Assembly: GCA_017517815.1 (NCBI GenBank)
Contig: JAFWYA010000078.1
Location: 1-40,710 of the forward strand
Direction: 5' to 3'
From: Clostridia bacterium
GTDB lineage: Bacteria; Bacillota_A; Clostridia; Christensenellales; Aristaeellaceae
Length of the DNA stretch: 40,710 nt
Numbering within the stretch: position 1 is the first letter of the stretch; each line of letters opens with the position of its first letter. The position numbers were made by a program, and so were the translations under genes. Of this stretch, positions 6,778 through 14,941 are shown piece after piece. The notes under the pieces were generated by a model. It saw nothing but the letters and a program-made list of their open reading frames with translations, had not been told where the DNA came from and made no database searches.

Positions 6778-8009
6778 GGGCGTTTCAAAGCGCGCCGTGG
6801 CTGAATGCCATGGCGCGCGTTTTTGACGATGCAGGCGCGCCGCTGTTTCTGGTGGGCGGCGGCGTGCGAAACCCGCTCATGGGCCTGCCCATCAGCGATG
6901 TGGACGTGTGCGGGCCGCTGCTTCCGCAGGACGTATGCGCCCTTTGTGAAGGCACGGCTGTGGAGGCCCGCGTACGCGCCGCCGGGTTTGGCACGGTCGA
7001 ACTGTGGGTGGATGGTCACATGGCTGAATACACCGCATGGCGTGAGGAAAGCTATACCGGCGGTCACCGGCCCGACAGCGTGACCTTCACCACCGACATC
7101 CGCGTGGATGCGCGCCGCCGTGACTTCAGCGTCAACGCCCTGTACCGCCCACTGCACGACGGCTGGATGGAAGACGTCATCGACCCTACGGGCGGACTGC
7201 GTCATCTGCGGCTGGGCGTTTTGCACACCACCACCCGCGACCCGGACGCTATTCTCAGCCATGACGGTCAGCGCATTCTGCGCGCGGCACGCTTTCAGGC
7301 CGAGATGGACCTGCGCCCCACGGATGCGCTGTTTGCAAGCCTGAAGCGCAACGCTCCTCTCATCCGCGAGGTCGCCATGGAGCAGCTGCGGCCCGAGGTG
7401 GAAAAGATCGTGATGGCTGACCTGCGCTATCCCGCGCTTCGCAGACGCGACCCGGCCAGCCGCAGCGGTCTGCGCACGCTGCACCTCATCGGCGCATGGG
7501 ACGATCTGTTCGACGGCGTTTCCTATGATGACACAGCCGCGCTGGCGCTTTCGCGCACGAAGGGCGATCTGCCCCGGCGCATGGCGCTGCTCATGCACCG
7601 CGCTTCACCGGAAAAGGTGCAGCAGGCGATGCAGCATATGAAGTTTTCCACAAAACTGGCAGCACAGGCTGCGGAATATGTGCGCGTGATGCACCATCTG
7701 GATGCGCCCATTGACGAGCTGGCCAATCCGGACGCGCTGCAGTTTGCTCAGTCTGCCTTCCTTGCGCTGGGCGATTCCGACGGCGCCGAAAAAGCGCAAA
7801 AGGCGCTTGCCGCGCTGGAAGGAAAGCCCCTGTCGCTGAAGGAACTGGCCCTAAGCGGCAGCGACCTGAAACCGCTGTTTGAGCAGGCAGACCGTCCGCT
7901 GCGCGAGCTGGGTCCGACCCTCGACCGCCTGTGGCGCATGGCGCTGCGCGGCGAGATCGGCAATGAGAAGAATACGCTTCTTGAAGAGGTGAAAAAAACA
8001 GGACTGTGA
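6774..8009 (+). CDS. cca: CCA tRNA nucleotidyltransferase / poly(A) polymerase family
   Basis: A 411-residue class II nucleotidyltransferase that probably adds CCA to tRNA 3' ends. The catalytic head has FLVGGGVRNPLMGLPISDVD with the two metal-binding aspartates (DVD, residues about 42-44), then RRRDFSVNALY, DPTGGLRHL and QRILRAARF, which are the ribose, base and ATP-contacting motifs B to D. The helical C-terminal half is less conserved. The GTG start at 6774 overlaps the pepF stop (GTGA) and has no strong ribosome-binding site, so translation is probably coupled to pepF; an ATG at 6810 is an alternative but would shorten the head domain. An A-adding or poly(A) polymerase activity cannot be excluded by sequence alone. 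Ends in the hairpin terminator at 7995. Confidence 0.85.
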   Translation: MRAFQSAPWLNAMARVFDDAGAPLFLVGGGVRNPLMGLPISDVDVCGPLLPQDVCALCEGTAVEARVRAAGFGTVELWVDGHMAEYTAWREESYTGGHRPDSVTFTTDIRVDARRRDFSVNALYRPLHDGWMEDVIDPTGGLRHLRLGVLHTTTRDPDAILSHDGQRILRAARFQAEMDLRPTDALFASLKRNAPLIREVAMEQLRPEVEKIVMADLRYPALRRRDPASRSGLRTLHLIGAWDDLFDGVSYDDTAALALSRTKGDLPRRMALLMHRASPEKVQQAMQHMKFSTKLAAQAAEYVRVMHHLDAPIDELANPDALQFAQSAFLALGDSDGAEKAQKALAALEGKPLSLKELALSGSDLKPLFEQADRPLRELGPTLDRLWRMALRGEIGNEKNTLLEEVKKTGL

Positions 8010-8029
8010 TTTTTTCACAGTCCTGTTTT
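7995..8029. terminator. Bidirectional intrinsic terminator between cca and the HAD gene
   Basis: A perfect 15-base stem (7995-8009 and 8015-8029) with a 5-T loop and A/T-rich ends on both sides. It serves the convergent genes cca (whose TGA stop lies inside the stem) and the HAD phosphatase. Confidence 0.93.
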
Positions 8030-8031
8030 GC

Positions 8032-8682
8032 TTATCCCAGAACGATCTTTTCCAGTTCCTCCGCCGTATCGGCAAAGCACACGGCGCCTGCCGCCTCCAG
8101 CTCGTCGCGGTCGCGGAAGCCCCATGTGACCGCCGCGCAGTCCATGCCGGCATTGATGGCCGTCTGCACGTCAAACTCGCTGTCGCCCACATACAGCGCG
8201 CGGGAAACCTCTGCGCCCAGAGGCTTCAGAATTTCGTACACCATATCCGGATGCGGCTTGCAGCGCATGCCCTCGCGGTCGCCCATGGCATGGTCGATCC
8301 AGCGGCCGAAGTGTTCCTGCGTCAGGCTTTTCACCTGCTCGTCCGGCTTGTTGCTGGCCACCGCCAGCTTCACGCCCTGCTGCTTCAGCGTTTCAAGCAT
8401 TTCCACAATGCCCGGGTAGGGAGCGGTGAGGTCGTTGGAATGCTCGGCATAGTACACGCGGTACACGTCCAGCACCTCGTCGATCTTTTCCTCACTGCTG
8501 CCTTCCGGCATGGCGCGCACGATAAGGTTGCGTGCGCCGCCGCCCAGAAAGCGGCGGATCTCCGCGGTGCTGCGGGTGGGATATCCAAACTGTTCAAGCA
8601 CATGGTTGACAGCGTTTTTCAAGTCGATCAGAGTATCCAGCAAAGTACCGTCCATATCAAAGATCACAGCGTCGTATCGCAT
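8032..8682 (-). CDS. HAD-superfamily phosphatase, phosphoglycolate-phosphatase-like
   Basis: A 216-residue cytoplasmic HAD hydrolase of the Gph/PGMB-like subgroup. Motif I is VIFDMDGTLLDT with nucleophile Asp9 and acid/base Asp11; motif II is ASNKP; motif III lysine is in CKPHPDM; motif IV is YVGDSEFD. The helical cap between motifs I and II is of the type used by phosphoglycolate phosphatase and related pyrophosphatases, but the substrate cannot be read from sequence. The start is placed at 8682 rather than the ATG at 8691 because the AGGAGG touches the first ATG directly and lies 8 bases before the second. It is divergent from the rhamnosidase gene with overlapping -35 boxes. Confidence 0.85.
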   Translation of the reverse strand: MRYDAVIFDMDGTLLDTLIDLKNAVNHVLEQFGYPTRSTAEIRRFLGGGARNLIVRAMPEGSSEEKIDEVLDVYRVYYAEHSNDLTAPYPGIVEMLETLKQQGVKLAVASNKPDEQVKSLTQEHFGRWIDHAMGDREGMRCKPHPDMVYEILKPLGAEVSRALYVGDSEFDVQTAINAGMDCAAVTWGFRDRDELEAAGAVCFADTAEELEKIVLG

Positions 8683-8705
8683 GGTTTTCATCCTCCTGAC
8701 AAGCT

Positions 8706-8735
8706 ATTATACCCCATGAAACTGCCGCTTGACAA
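8706..8735 (-). promoter_or_regulatory. Promoter of the HAD phosphatase gene
   Basis: Read leftward: TTGTCA (8735 to 8730), 18-base spacer and perfect TATAAT (8711 to 8706). Its -35 box overlaps that of the opposing rhamnosidase promoter by five bases. Confidence 0.75.
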
Positions 8736-8757
8736 CCCGGATGGGATAGCGTACCAT
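8729..8757 (+). promoter_or_regulatory. Promoter of the rhamnosidase-YeiH operon
   Basis: A perfect TTGACA (8729-8734), 17-base spacer and a weak TACCAT -10 (8752-8757). The expected start near 8764 leaves a 12-base leader containing the AGAGGTGA ribosome-binding site. The poor -10 suggests that an activator or competition with the opposing promoter sets the level (inference). Confidence 0.6.
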
Positions 8758-8775
8758 GACCCCAGAGGTGATCGT

Positions 8776-11358
8776 ATGCATATGACCAATCTTACCTGCA
8801 ACGGAATCAGCAACCCTTTGGGTTTTCAGATGGATTCGGCCCGCCTGAGCTGGATGATGGAATGCGAAGGACACAACCACGCGCAGACCGCCTTTGAGGT
8901 GGACGTTTGTTGGGAGGGCGGCAGCTGGAACAGCGGCAGGATCGAAAGCAGCCAGAGCGTGAACTGGACGCTGCCCCTGTCTCTTGCGCCCATGACGCGC
9001 TACTGCTGGCGCGTGCGCGTGTGGGACGAGCAGAATGTTCCCACCGACTGGAGCGACGAGGCCTGGTTTGAAACGGCGGATATCGTCTGGCGTGCCGAGT
9101 GGATCGGCGCAAAGGAGGAACTGCCGCAGCTGCGCCGCCTGTTCACCGTGCAAAAGCCGGTCAAAAAAGCCCGCGCCTATGCCTGCGGCCTGGGCCTGTA
9201 TGCGCTGTTTGTAAACGGTCAGCGCGCGGGGGACGAGCATCTCAATCCCAATTTCAACGCCTACGACCGTTGGCTGCAGTATCAGACCTTTGACATTACA
9301 TCCCTCCTGCGCGAGGGCGAAAACACCGCCGGTGCATGGCTGGGGCTGGGCTATTACGCAGGCCGCGTGGGCTGGCCCGGCATTGAAAAACGCTGCAAGA
9401 TCTACGGCGACCGCGTGGCCTTCATCGCCCAGATCGAGATCGACTACGCCGACGGCACGCATGAAAGCATCCTCACCGACGAAAGCTGGCAGGCCTGTCA
9501 GGGCCCGTTCGACCGTGCGGAGATCTACGACGGCGAGATTTTTGACGCGCGCCGCTGCGACCTGTCCTTTGTAAGCGGCGACTGGCATGAGGTCGAGCTG
9601 CTTCCGCTGGACAAGTCCCTTCTGCAGCCGCGTCTCAGTCTGCCTGTGCGCGTGATGCAGCAGCGCAGCGCCGTGCTGCTTGATCACGGCATTCTGGACT
9701 TTGGCCAGAACTTCGCCGGATGGATCCGCATGAAGGTGCACGCCCCCGCAGGCACGCGCATCCGCATCCGCCATGGCGAAATGCTCAACCCCGACGGCAC
9801 CCTTTACACCGAAAACCTGCGCACCGCCAAAGCGGAAATGGTCTTCATCTCCGACGGCAAAGCGCACGACTATTTCCCCACGTTCACGTTCTTCGGCTTC
9901 CGCTATGCCGAGGTAACGGGGCTGGATAAGATCGACCCGGCGGATTTCACCGGCGAGGTCATCCATTCCGACATGCCGGTGACCGGTGCGTTTGAATGCA
10001 GCGACGATCGCGTCAACCGCCTGTTTTTGAACGCCCAGTGGAGCCAGCGCGGCAACTTTGTGGACACCCCTACCGACTGCCCCCAGCGCGACGAACGCAT
10101 GGGCTGGACGGGCGACGCGCAGGTGTTCTGCCCCACAGCATGCCTCAACATGCCCTGCGAGGCCTTCTACCGCAAGTATCTGTACGACCTGGCCATCGAG
10201 CAGCAGAAGATGGGCTTTGTGCCTGTGGTGGTGCCCTACATTCTGCGCGAAAGCGGCACATGGTCCTCCCCCACCACTGCATGGGCGGATGCAGCCGCCA
10301 TCATGCCGTGGGCGGTGTACCTCTACCGCGGTGATCTTGACCTGCTGCGCGCACAGTACCCCAGCATGAAGGCGCATGTGGACACCATCACCCACTGCGG
10401 CGACGTGCACGACGGCGTATACGGCGGCGATCATCTGGGCGACTGGCTGGCGCAGGACACCAAAAACCCCGACAACTGCTACGGCCTGACCCCCACCGAG
10501 CTCGTGGCTACCGCCTATTATGCAAAAAGCGCCGAGCTGGTCAGCAAGGCTGCCAAAGTGCTTGGCTATACCGATGATGAAAAGGCCTACGGCGAGCTGG
10601 CCGAAAGCGTGCGCGAGGCCTTCCGCCGCGAATTTGTCACGCCTGCCGGCCGCGTAGCCTGCGAAAACCAGACCTCCTCCGCGCTGGCTTTGATGATGGA
10701 TATGCTTTTGCCTCATCAGCGCGCCAAGGCCGCCGAGCGCCTGGCCATCCGCCTGAAGGCTGACGACATGCACCTGACCACCGGCTTTGTGGGCACGCCC
10801 TGCCTGTGCCCGGCGCTGAGCGAAAACGGCTACAACGAATACGCCTATGCGCTGCTTTTGAGCGAGGGCTGCCCCGGCTGGATGTATGAGATCGCCTGCG
10901 GAGCCACCACCATGTGGGAACGCTGGAACAGCGTGCGTCCCGACGGCAGCTTCGGCGCAGTGGGCATGAACTCGTTCAACCACTATGCCTTCGGCTCCAT
11001 CGCCGAGTGGATGTACCGCCACATGTGCGGCATCAATCCCGACGAAACAGCCCCTGGCTTCAAACATGCCGTCATCAAGCCCCAGCCCAACAGCCTGCTC
11101 ACCCATGCCCGTGCGCAGACCCTCACCCCCTACGGCATGCTTGCCTGCGGCTGGCGCATTGAGGGCGAAAAGCTCTATGTAACGGTGGATGTGCCCTGCA
11201 ACGCCACCGCCACCATCATGCTGCCTGACGTCGGCGGCAGCGTAACAGAAAACGGCGCGGACATGGGCGCTGAAAGCACCTTTGAGCGCGGCAGCGGACG
11301 CTGGGAGTATGCATATGCCTTCACCGGCGAAACCATCCACAAACGCATCGACAACTGA
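8776..11358 (+). CDS. Alpha-L-rhamnosidase, GH78
   Basis: An 860-residue glycoside hydrolase that releases terminal L-rhamnose from plant or bacterial glycans. N-terminal beta-sandwich domains (about 1-320) precede the (alpha/alpha)6-barrel catalytic domain (about 410-750) and a C-terminal beta domain. The GH78 signature DCPQRDERMGWTGDAQVF begins at Asp434 and contains Glu440, the likely general acid; Glu715 in TTMWERW is the likely base, by comparison with Bacillus RhaB. There is no signal peptide, so it probably acts in the cytoplasm on imported oligosaccharides or glycosides. The ATG at 8776 follows an AGAGGTGA site; the open frame extends upstream to 8251 but only across the opposing HAD gene. 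The next gene starts 21 bases downstream. Confidence 0.92.
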   Translation: MHMTNLTCNGISNPLGFQMDSARLSWMMECEGHNHAQTAFEVDVCWEGGSWNSGRIESSQSVNWTLPLSLAPMTRYCWRVRVWDEQNVPTDWSDEAWFETADIVWRAEWIGAKEELPQLRRLFTVQKPVKKARAYACGLGLYALFVNGQRAGDEHLNPNFNAYDRWLQYQTFDITSLLREGENTAGAWLGLGYYAGRVGWPGIEKRCKIYGDRVAFIAQIEIDYADGTHESILTDESWQACQGPFDRAEIYDGEIFDARRCDLSFVSGDWHEVELLPLDKSLLQPRLSLPVRVMQQRSAVLLDHGILDFGQNFAGWIRMKVHAPAGTRIRIRHGEMLNPDGTLYTENLRTAKAEMVFISDGKAHDYFPTFTFFGFRYAEVTGLDKIDPADFTGEVIHSDMPVTGAFECSDDRVNRLFLNAQWSQRGNFVDTPTDCPQRDERMGWTGDAQVFCPTACLNMPCEAFYRKYLYDLAIEQQKMGFVPVVVPYILRESGTWSSPTTAWADAAAIMPWAVYLYRGDLDLLRAQYPSMKAHVDTITHCGDVHDGVYGGDHLGDWLAQDTKNPDNCYGLTPTELVATAYYAKSAELVSKAAKVLGYTDDEKAYGELAESVREAFRREFVTPAGRVACENQTSSALALMMDMLLPHQRAKAAERLAIRLKADDMHLTTGFVGTPCLCPALSENGYNEYAYALLLSEGCPGWMYEIACGATTMWERWNSVRPDGSFGAVGMNSFNHYAFGSIAEWMYRHMCGINPDETAPGFKHAVIKPQPNSLLTHARAQTLTPYGMLACGWRIEGEKLYVTVDVPCNATATIMLPDVGGSVTENGADMGAESTFERGSGRWEYAYAFTGETIHKRIDN

Positions 11359-11379
11359 TCAACGAAAGGAATGTTCCCC

Positions 11380-12399
11380 ATGAACCAGATCAAACGCATT
11401 CTTCCCGGTCTTCTCATGTCTGTGGGCGTAGCCCTCATCGCCAACGCCATCGAAGGTATGCTGCCCATCCACCTCATCGGCGGCGCGGTCATCGCCATGT
11501 TTTTGGGCATGCTGATCAACCACTTTGCCAAGCCCGCCGCCGCCATCAAGCCGGGCCTTACCTTCACCTCCAAAAAGGTGCTGAAGTTCGCTATCATCCT
11601 GCTGGGATTGTCGCTCAACATCAAAACCATCCTGACCGTCGGCCGCATGTCGCTGACGGTGATGGTCTTTACCCTGCTCACGTGCTTTGGCGGCGGCTAT
11701 TTCATCGGCCGTGCGCTGGGCCTGAACTGGAAGCTTTCCAACCTCATCTCCGCCGGCACGGGCATCTGCGGCGGATCGGCCATTGCGGCCATCGCCCCCA
11801 CCATTGACGCCGACGACGCCGACATCGCCTACGCCATGAGCGCTACCTTCCTGTTTGACATGGCCATGATCGTGCTGTTCCCCATCATGGGCCGCGCGCT
11901 TGGTATGACGGATCAGGCCTTTGGCATCTGGGCGGGCACCGCCGTCAACGACACCTCCTCGGTCGTGGCCACGGGCTATGCCTTCAGCGAGGGCGCGGGC
12001 GACTTTGCCACCATGGTCAAGCTCACCCGCACGCTGACCATCATCCCCACGGTGGTGGTGTTTGCGCTGATCAACCTGCGTCTTAAGCAGCGCGAGGCTG
12101 CCGCCGCCGGCGACGGAAAGCTGAATGTGAACGTGGGCAAGCTGTTCCCGTGGTTTATCCTCGGCTTCCTCGGCATGGCGCTGGTGGCCAGCATCCTGCC
12201 CATCCCCGCCGAGGTGGTCAGCGCGACCAAGCGCCTGAGCAAGTTCCTGATGGTGTGCGCGCTGGCCGCCATCGGCCTGAACACCTCCTTTGCCAGTCTG
12301 AAGAAATCCGGCCCGCGCCCCATGCTGCATGGTTTCATCATTTCAGCGCTGGTGGTGATCGTGGCGCTGCTGGTGGAAATGGCCATGGGCATTGTGTAA
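11380..12399 (+). CDS. YeiH family (UPF0324) putative membrane transporter
   Basis: A 339-residue integral membrane protein with about ten hydrophobic segments, of the UPF0324/YeiH family often annotated as a putative sulfate exporter; transport has not been established for most members. Family features are the glycine-rich segment SAGTGICGGSAIAAIAP, the AYAMSATFLFD stretch and AGTAVNDTSSVVATGYAF, whose repeated short polar loops suggest an inverted-repeat transporter fold. The start at 11380 is preferred to the ATG at 11371 because GAAAGGA abuts the latter. It is 21 bases after the rhamnosidase gene and shares its promoter. The link between the two is unexplained. Confidence 0.82.
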   Translation: MNQIKRILPGLLMSVGVALIANAIEGMLPIHLIGGAVIAMFLGMLINHFAKPAAAIKPGLTFTSKKVLKFAIILLGLSLNIKTILTVGRMSLTVMVFTLLTCFGGGYFIGRALGLNWKLSNLISAGTGICGGSAIAAIAPTIDADDADIAYAMSATFLFDMAMIVLFPIMGRALGMTDQAFGIWAGTAVNDTSSVVATGYAFSEGAGDFATMVKLTRTLTIIPTVVVFALINLRLKQREAAAAGDGKLNVNVGKLFPWFILGFLGMALVASILPIPAEVVSATKRLSKFLMVCALAAIGLNTSFASLKKSGPRPMLHGFIISALVVIVALLVEMAMGIV

Positions 12400-12401
12400 G
12401 C

Positions 12402-12439
12402 ATCAAAAATCCCTCCGCAAAAGCGGAGGGATTTTTGAT
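12402..12439. terminator. Bidirectional intrinsic terminator between yeiH-like gene and trpB
   Basis: A perfect 17-base stem (12402-12418 and 12423-12439) with an AAAA loop and an ATTTTTGAT tail on either strand. It serves two convergent genes. Confidence 0.95.
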
Positions 12440-12445
12440 TGCTGT

Positions 12446-13663
12446 TTACAGATCAAACTGCTCGCCGTAACCGTAGTGTTCCACCACATAGTCGACGTCC
12501 TTGTCGCCGCGGCCGGACAGCGTGGCCAGAATGGAGCCGGTCTTCATTTCCTTGGCCTTGCGCATGGCGAAAGCCACCGCGTGGCTGCTTTCCAGCGCCG
12601 GGATGATGCCCTCGTACTTGCTCAGGGCGAAGAACGCCTCGACGGCCTCTTCATCCGTGACGCTGTCGTACTTCACGCGGCCCAGGTCGCGCAGGTAGGC
12701 ATGCTCGGGGCCGACGGAGGGATAGTCCAGACCGCTGGCGATGGAGTACACCGGCGCGGGATCGCCGTTTTCGTCCTTGAGCATGATGGAGTTAAAGCCG
12801 TGCATCACACCGGGGGTGCCGTGCTTCATGCTGGCGGCATGGTCGCCCAGCTTGTCGCCGCGGCCCAGAGGCTCGACGCCGTAGAGCTCCACTACGCTGT
12901 CGAGGAAGGGCACGAACGTGCCGATGGAGTTGCTGCCGCCGCCCACGCAGGCGCACACGGCGTCGGGCTCCAGGCCGGTCATTTCGCGGAACTGGTCGCG
13001 CATTTCGCTGCCGACCACCATCTGGAAGTCGCGCACCATCAGCGGGAAGGGATGCGGGCCCAGAACGCTGCCGATGCAGTAGATGGCGTCCTTATAGTCG
13101 CGGGCATAGGCTTCAAAGGCGCTGTCAACGGCTTCCTTCAGGGTTTTGAGGCCATGGGTGACAGGCACGACCTTCGCGCCCAGAATCTTCATGCGGGTCA
13201 CGTTGGGCGCCTGTTTGGCAATGTCCACCTCGCCCATATGGATCTCGCACTCAAGACCGAAAAACGCAGCCGCAGTGGCCAGCGCCACGCCGTGCTGGCC
13301 AGCGCCGGTTTCGGCGATGAGCTTCTTCTTGCCCATGTACTTGGCAAGCAGGCCCTCGCCCATGCAGTGGTTCAGCTTGTGCGCGCCGGTATGGTTGAGG
13401 TCCTCGCGCTTAAGGTAGATCTGCGCGCCGCCCACCTTGCGGCTGAGGCGCTCGCAGTGGTACACCGGCGTGGGACGGCCCTGAAAATCGCGGCGGATGC
13501 GGCGCAGCTCGTTGATGAACTGGGCGCTGTGGCAAATGGTCTGATACGCCTCGGTGATCTCGGCAAAAGCGGCCTTGAGATTGTCGGGCAGCATCGCGCC
13601 GCCGTACTCGCCGAAGTAGCCGTTTTCATCGGGATTGTATCGCAAATAAGTACGGTAATCCAT
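12446..13663 (-). CDS. trpB: Tryptophan synthase beta chain
   Basis: A 405-residue PLP enzyme that condenses indole with L-serine to tryptophan. The PLP lysine is Lys96 in HTGAHKLNH, the catalytic Glu is Glu118 in [10 protein letters not shown], the phosphate-binding loop is [10 protein letters not shown], and the C-terminal serine loop is SGRGDKD. Length and motifs fit the TrpB1 type that normally pairs with TrpA. No trpA or any other tryptophan gene lies beside it: it is bounded by a terminator and a divergent operon. It may work with a TrpA encoded elsewhere or salvage free indole. The start at 13663 has an AGGAGG 9 bases upstream, which decides against the longer frame to 13738. Confidence 0.95.
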   Translation of the reverse strand: MDYRTYLRYNPDENGYFGEYGGAMLPDNLKAAFAEITEAYQTICHSAQFINELRRIRRDFQGRPTPVYHCERLSRKVGGAQIYLKREDLNHTGAHKLNHCMGEGLLAKYMGKKKLIAETGAGQHGVALATAAAFFGLECEIHMGEVDIAKQAPNVTRMKILGAKVVPVTHGLKTLKEAVDSAFEAYARDYKDAIYCIGSVLGPHPFPLMVRDFQMVVGSEMRDQFREMTGLEPDAVCACVGGGSNSIGTFVPFLDSVVELYGVEPLGRGDKLGDHAASMKHGTPGVMHGFNSIMLKDENGDPAPVYSIASGLDYPSVGPEHAYLRDLGRVKYDSVTDEEAVEAFFALSKYEGIIPALESSHAVAFAMRKAKEMKTGSILATLSGRGDKDVDYVVEHYGYGEQFDL

Positions 13664-13709
13664 GGTCTGTATCCTCCTAAAATGAAACGTATCAACACGA
13701 AGTTTCTCT

Positions 13710-13738
13710 ATTATGACACAAACACGCACAAATTTCAA
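13710..13738 (-). promoter_or_regulatory. Promoter of trpB
   Basis: Read leftward: TTGAAA (13738 to 13733), 17-base spacer, and CATAAT (13715 to 13710) preceded by TGT, an extended -10. The leader is about 40 bases, too short for a T-box or a tryptophan attenuator, and neither is seen. Confidence 0.7.
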
Positions 13739-13755
13739 CGCCGCGGCGGTTTTAA

Positions 13756-13784
13756 TTGACCTTTGAGGGCTGAAGGCTTATAAT
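13756..13784 (+). promoter_or_regulatory. Promoter of the aminosugar-Gtr-glycosidase operon
   Basis: TTGACC (13756-13761), 17-base spacer and perfect TATAAT (13779-13784). It is divergent from the trpB promoter, with 17 bases between the two -35 boxes. No other convincing promoter was noticed in the nine genes that follow. Confidence 0.8.
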
Positions 13785-13819
13785 AAAGAATGGTATTTTA
13801 TATGCTGGAGGACACCGAT

Positions 13820-14920
13820 ATGGCTATGATCCCTGCCAATGCGCTCAAGCCTCAGTTTGACCTGCATGCTGCTGAATATGAACAAAAAGCCGCCGAAGTA
13901 CTTCGCAGCGGCTGGTATATCCTCGGAAACGAAGTGCGCGCCTTTGAGGACGCATTTGCCAAATACACCGGCGCAAAGTACTGCGTGGGCCTTGCCAGCG
14001 GTCTGGACGCGCTGATCCTGGCCTTCCGCCTGCTTGGCATCGGCGAAGGCGACGAGGTCATCGTGTGCGCCAACGCCTACATCGCCTGCGTGATGGGCAT
14101 CACCGTCAACGGCGCGACCCCCGTTTTTGTCGAGCCGGACGAATACGACAACCTGAACGCCGACCTGCTCGAAGCCGCCGTCACGCCCAAAACCAAGGCT
14201 GTCCTCGCGGTGCATCTGTTTGGCCAGAGCTGCGATATGGACAAGGTGATGGACGTCGCCCGCCGTCACAATCTGCGCGTGGTGGAGGACTGCGCCCAGA
14301 GCCACGGCACCACCTGGCACGGTCAGCAGACCGGCACCTTTGGCGACATCGGCTGCTTCAGCTTCTATCCCACCAAGGGTCTGGGTGCGTTTGGCGACGC
14401 AGGCTGCATCGTGACCAATGACGAAGCCATCGACAAAAAGTGCCGCACGCTTCGCAACTATGGCAGTCAGAAGAAGTATCACTTTGAAGAAGTGGGCATG
14501 AACAGCCGTCTGGATGAAATGCAGGCCGGCCTTCTGAATGTGAAACTCAAATATCTGGACGACTGCAACGCCGAGCGCCAGCGCATCGCCCAACGCTATA
14601 TGAACGAGCTGAGCACTGAATATCTCGCTCTGCCCAAGGTGCGCCCCGGCACGGTGAGCAGCTGGCACCAGTTTGTCATCCATACCCCGTACCGCGACCA
14701 GCTTCGCGCATACCTGCTCGAAAACGAGATCGGCAGCGAGGTGCACTACCCCATCCCGCCGCACCTGAGTGAGGCCTATGCCTACCTTGGCTACAAGCCC
14801 GGTGACTTCCCCGTGACCGAAAAGGCCGCGGGCGAGGTGCTCAGCCTGCCGATGTTAAACGGCATGACCGCCGAAGAGCAGACCCGCGTGATCGATGCCA
14901 TCAACCATTTCAAGCCTTAA
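13820..14920 (+). CDS. DegT/DnrJ/EryC1 sugar aminotransferase (FdtB/QdtB-like)
   Basis: A 366-residue PLP enzyme expected to transaminate a keto sugar nucleotide. The Schiff-base lysine is Lys186 in CFSFYPTKGLGAFGDAG, and Asp157 in VVEDCAQSHG contacts the PLP nitrogen. The N-terminus (PQFDLHAAEYEQ, GWYILGNEVRAFE) and length are typical of the DegT family. With an FdtA-like ketoisomerase two genes downstream, the likely product is dTDP-3-amino-3,6-dideoxyhexose, and the intervening acyltransferase would acylate it. The start at 13820 is chosen because GGAGG lies 8 bases upstream; upstream in-frame ATGs at 13790 and 13802 lack a site. First gene of the operon. Confidence 0.88.
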   Translation: MAMIPANALKPQFDLHAAEYEQKAAEVLRSGWYILGNEVRAFEDAFAKYTGAKYCVGLASGLDALILAFRLLGIGEGDEVIVCANAYIACVMGITVNGATPVFVEPDEYDNLNADLLEAAVTPKTKAVLAVHLFGQSCDMDKVMDVARRHNLRVVEDCAQSHGTTWHGQQTGTFGDIGCFSFYPTKGLGAFGDAGCIVTNDEAIDKKCRTLRNYGSQKKYHFEEVGMNSRLDEMQAGLLNVKLKYLDDCNAERQRIAQRYMNELSTEYLALPKVRPGTVSSWHQFVIHTPYRDQLRAYLLENEIGSEVHYPIPPHLSEAYAYLGYKPGDFPVTEKAAGEVLSLPMLNGMTAEEQTRVIDAINHFKP

Positions 14921-14941
14921 CGCCGGAAAGGAATTTTTTCC

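Noticed and set aside
8689..8691. ATG at 8691 as start of the HAD phosphatase
   Set aside because: The AGGAGG site is directly adjacent to it; the ATG three codons later has normal spacing.
8707..11340. 877-codon minus-strand frame opposite the rhamnosidase
   Set aside because: Mirror of the GH78 gene, whose motifs and start site are convincing.
13664..13709. T-box or tryptophan attenuator in the trpB leader
   Set aside because: The leader is only about 40 bases and contains neither a T-box motif nor a terminator-antiterminator pair.
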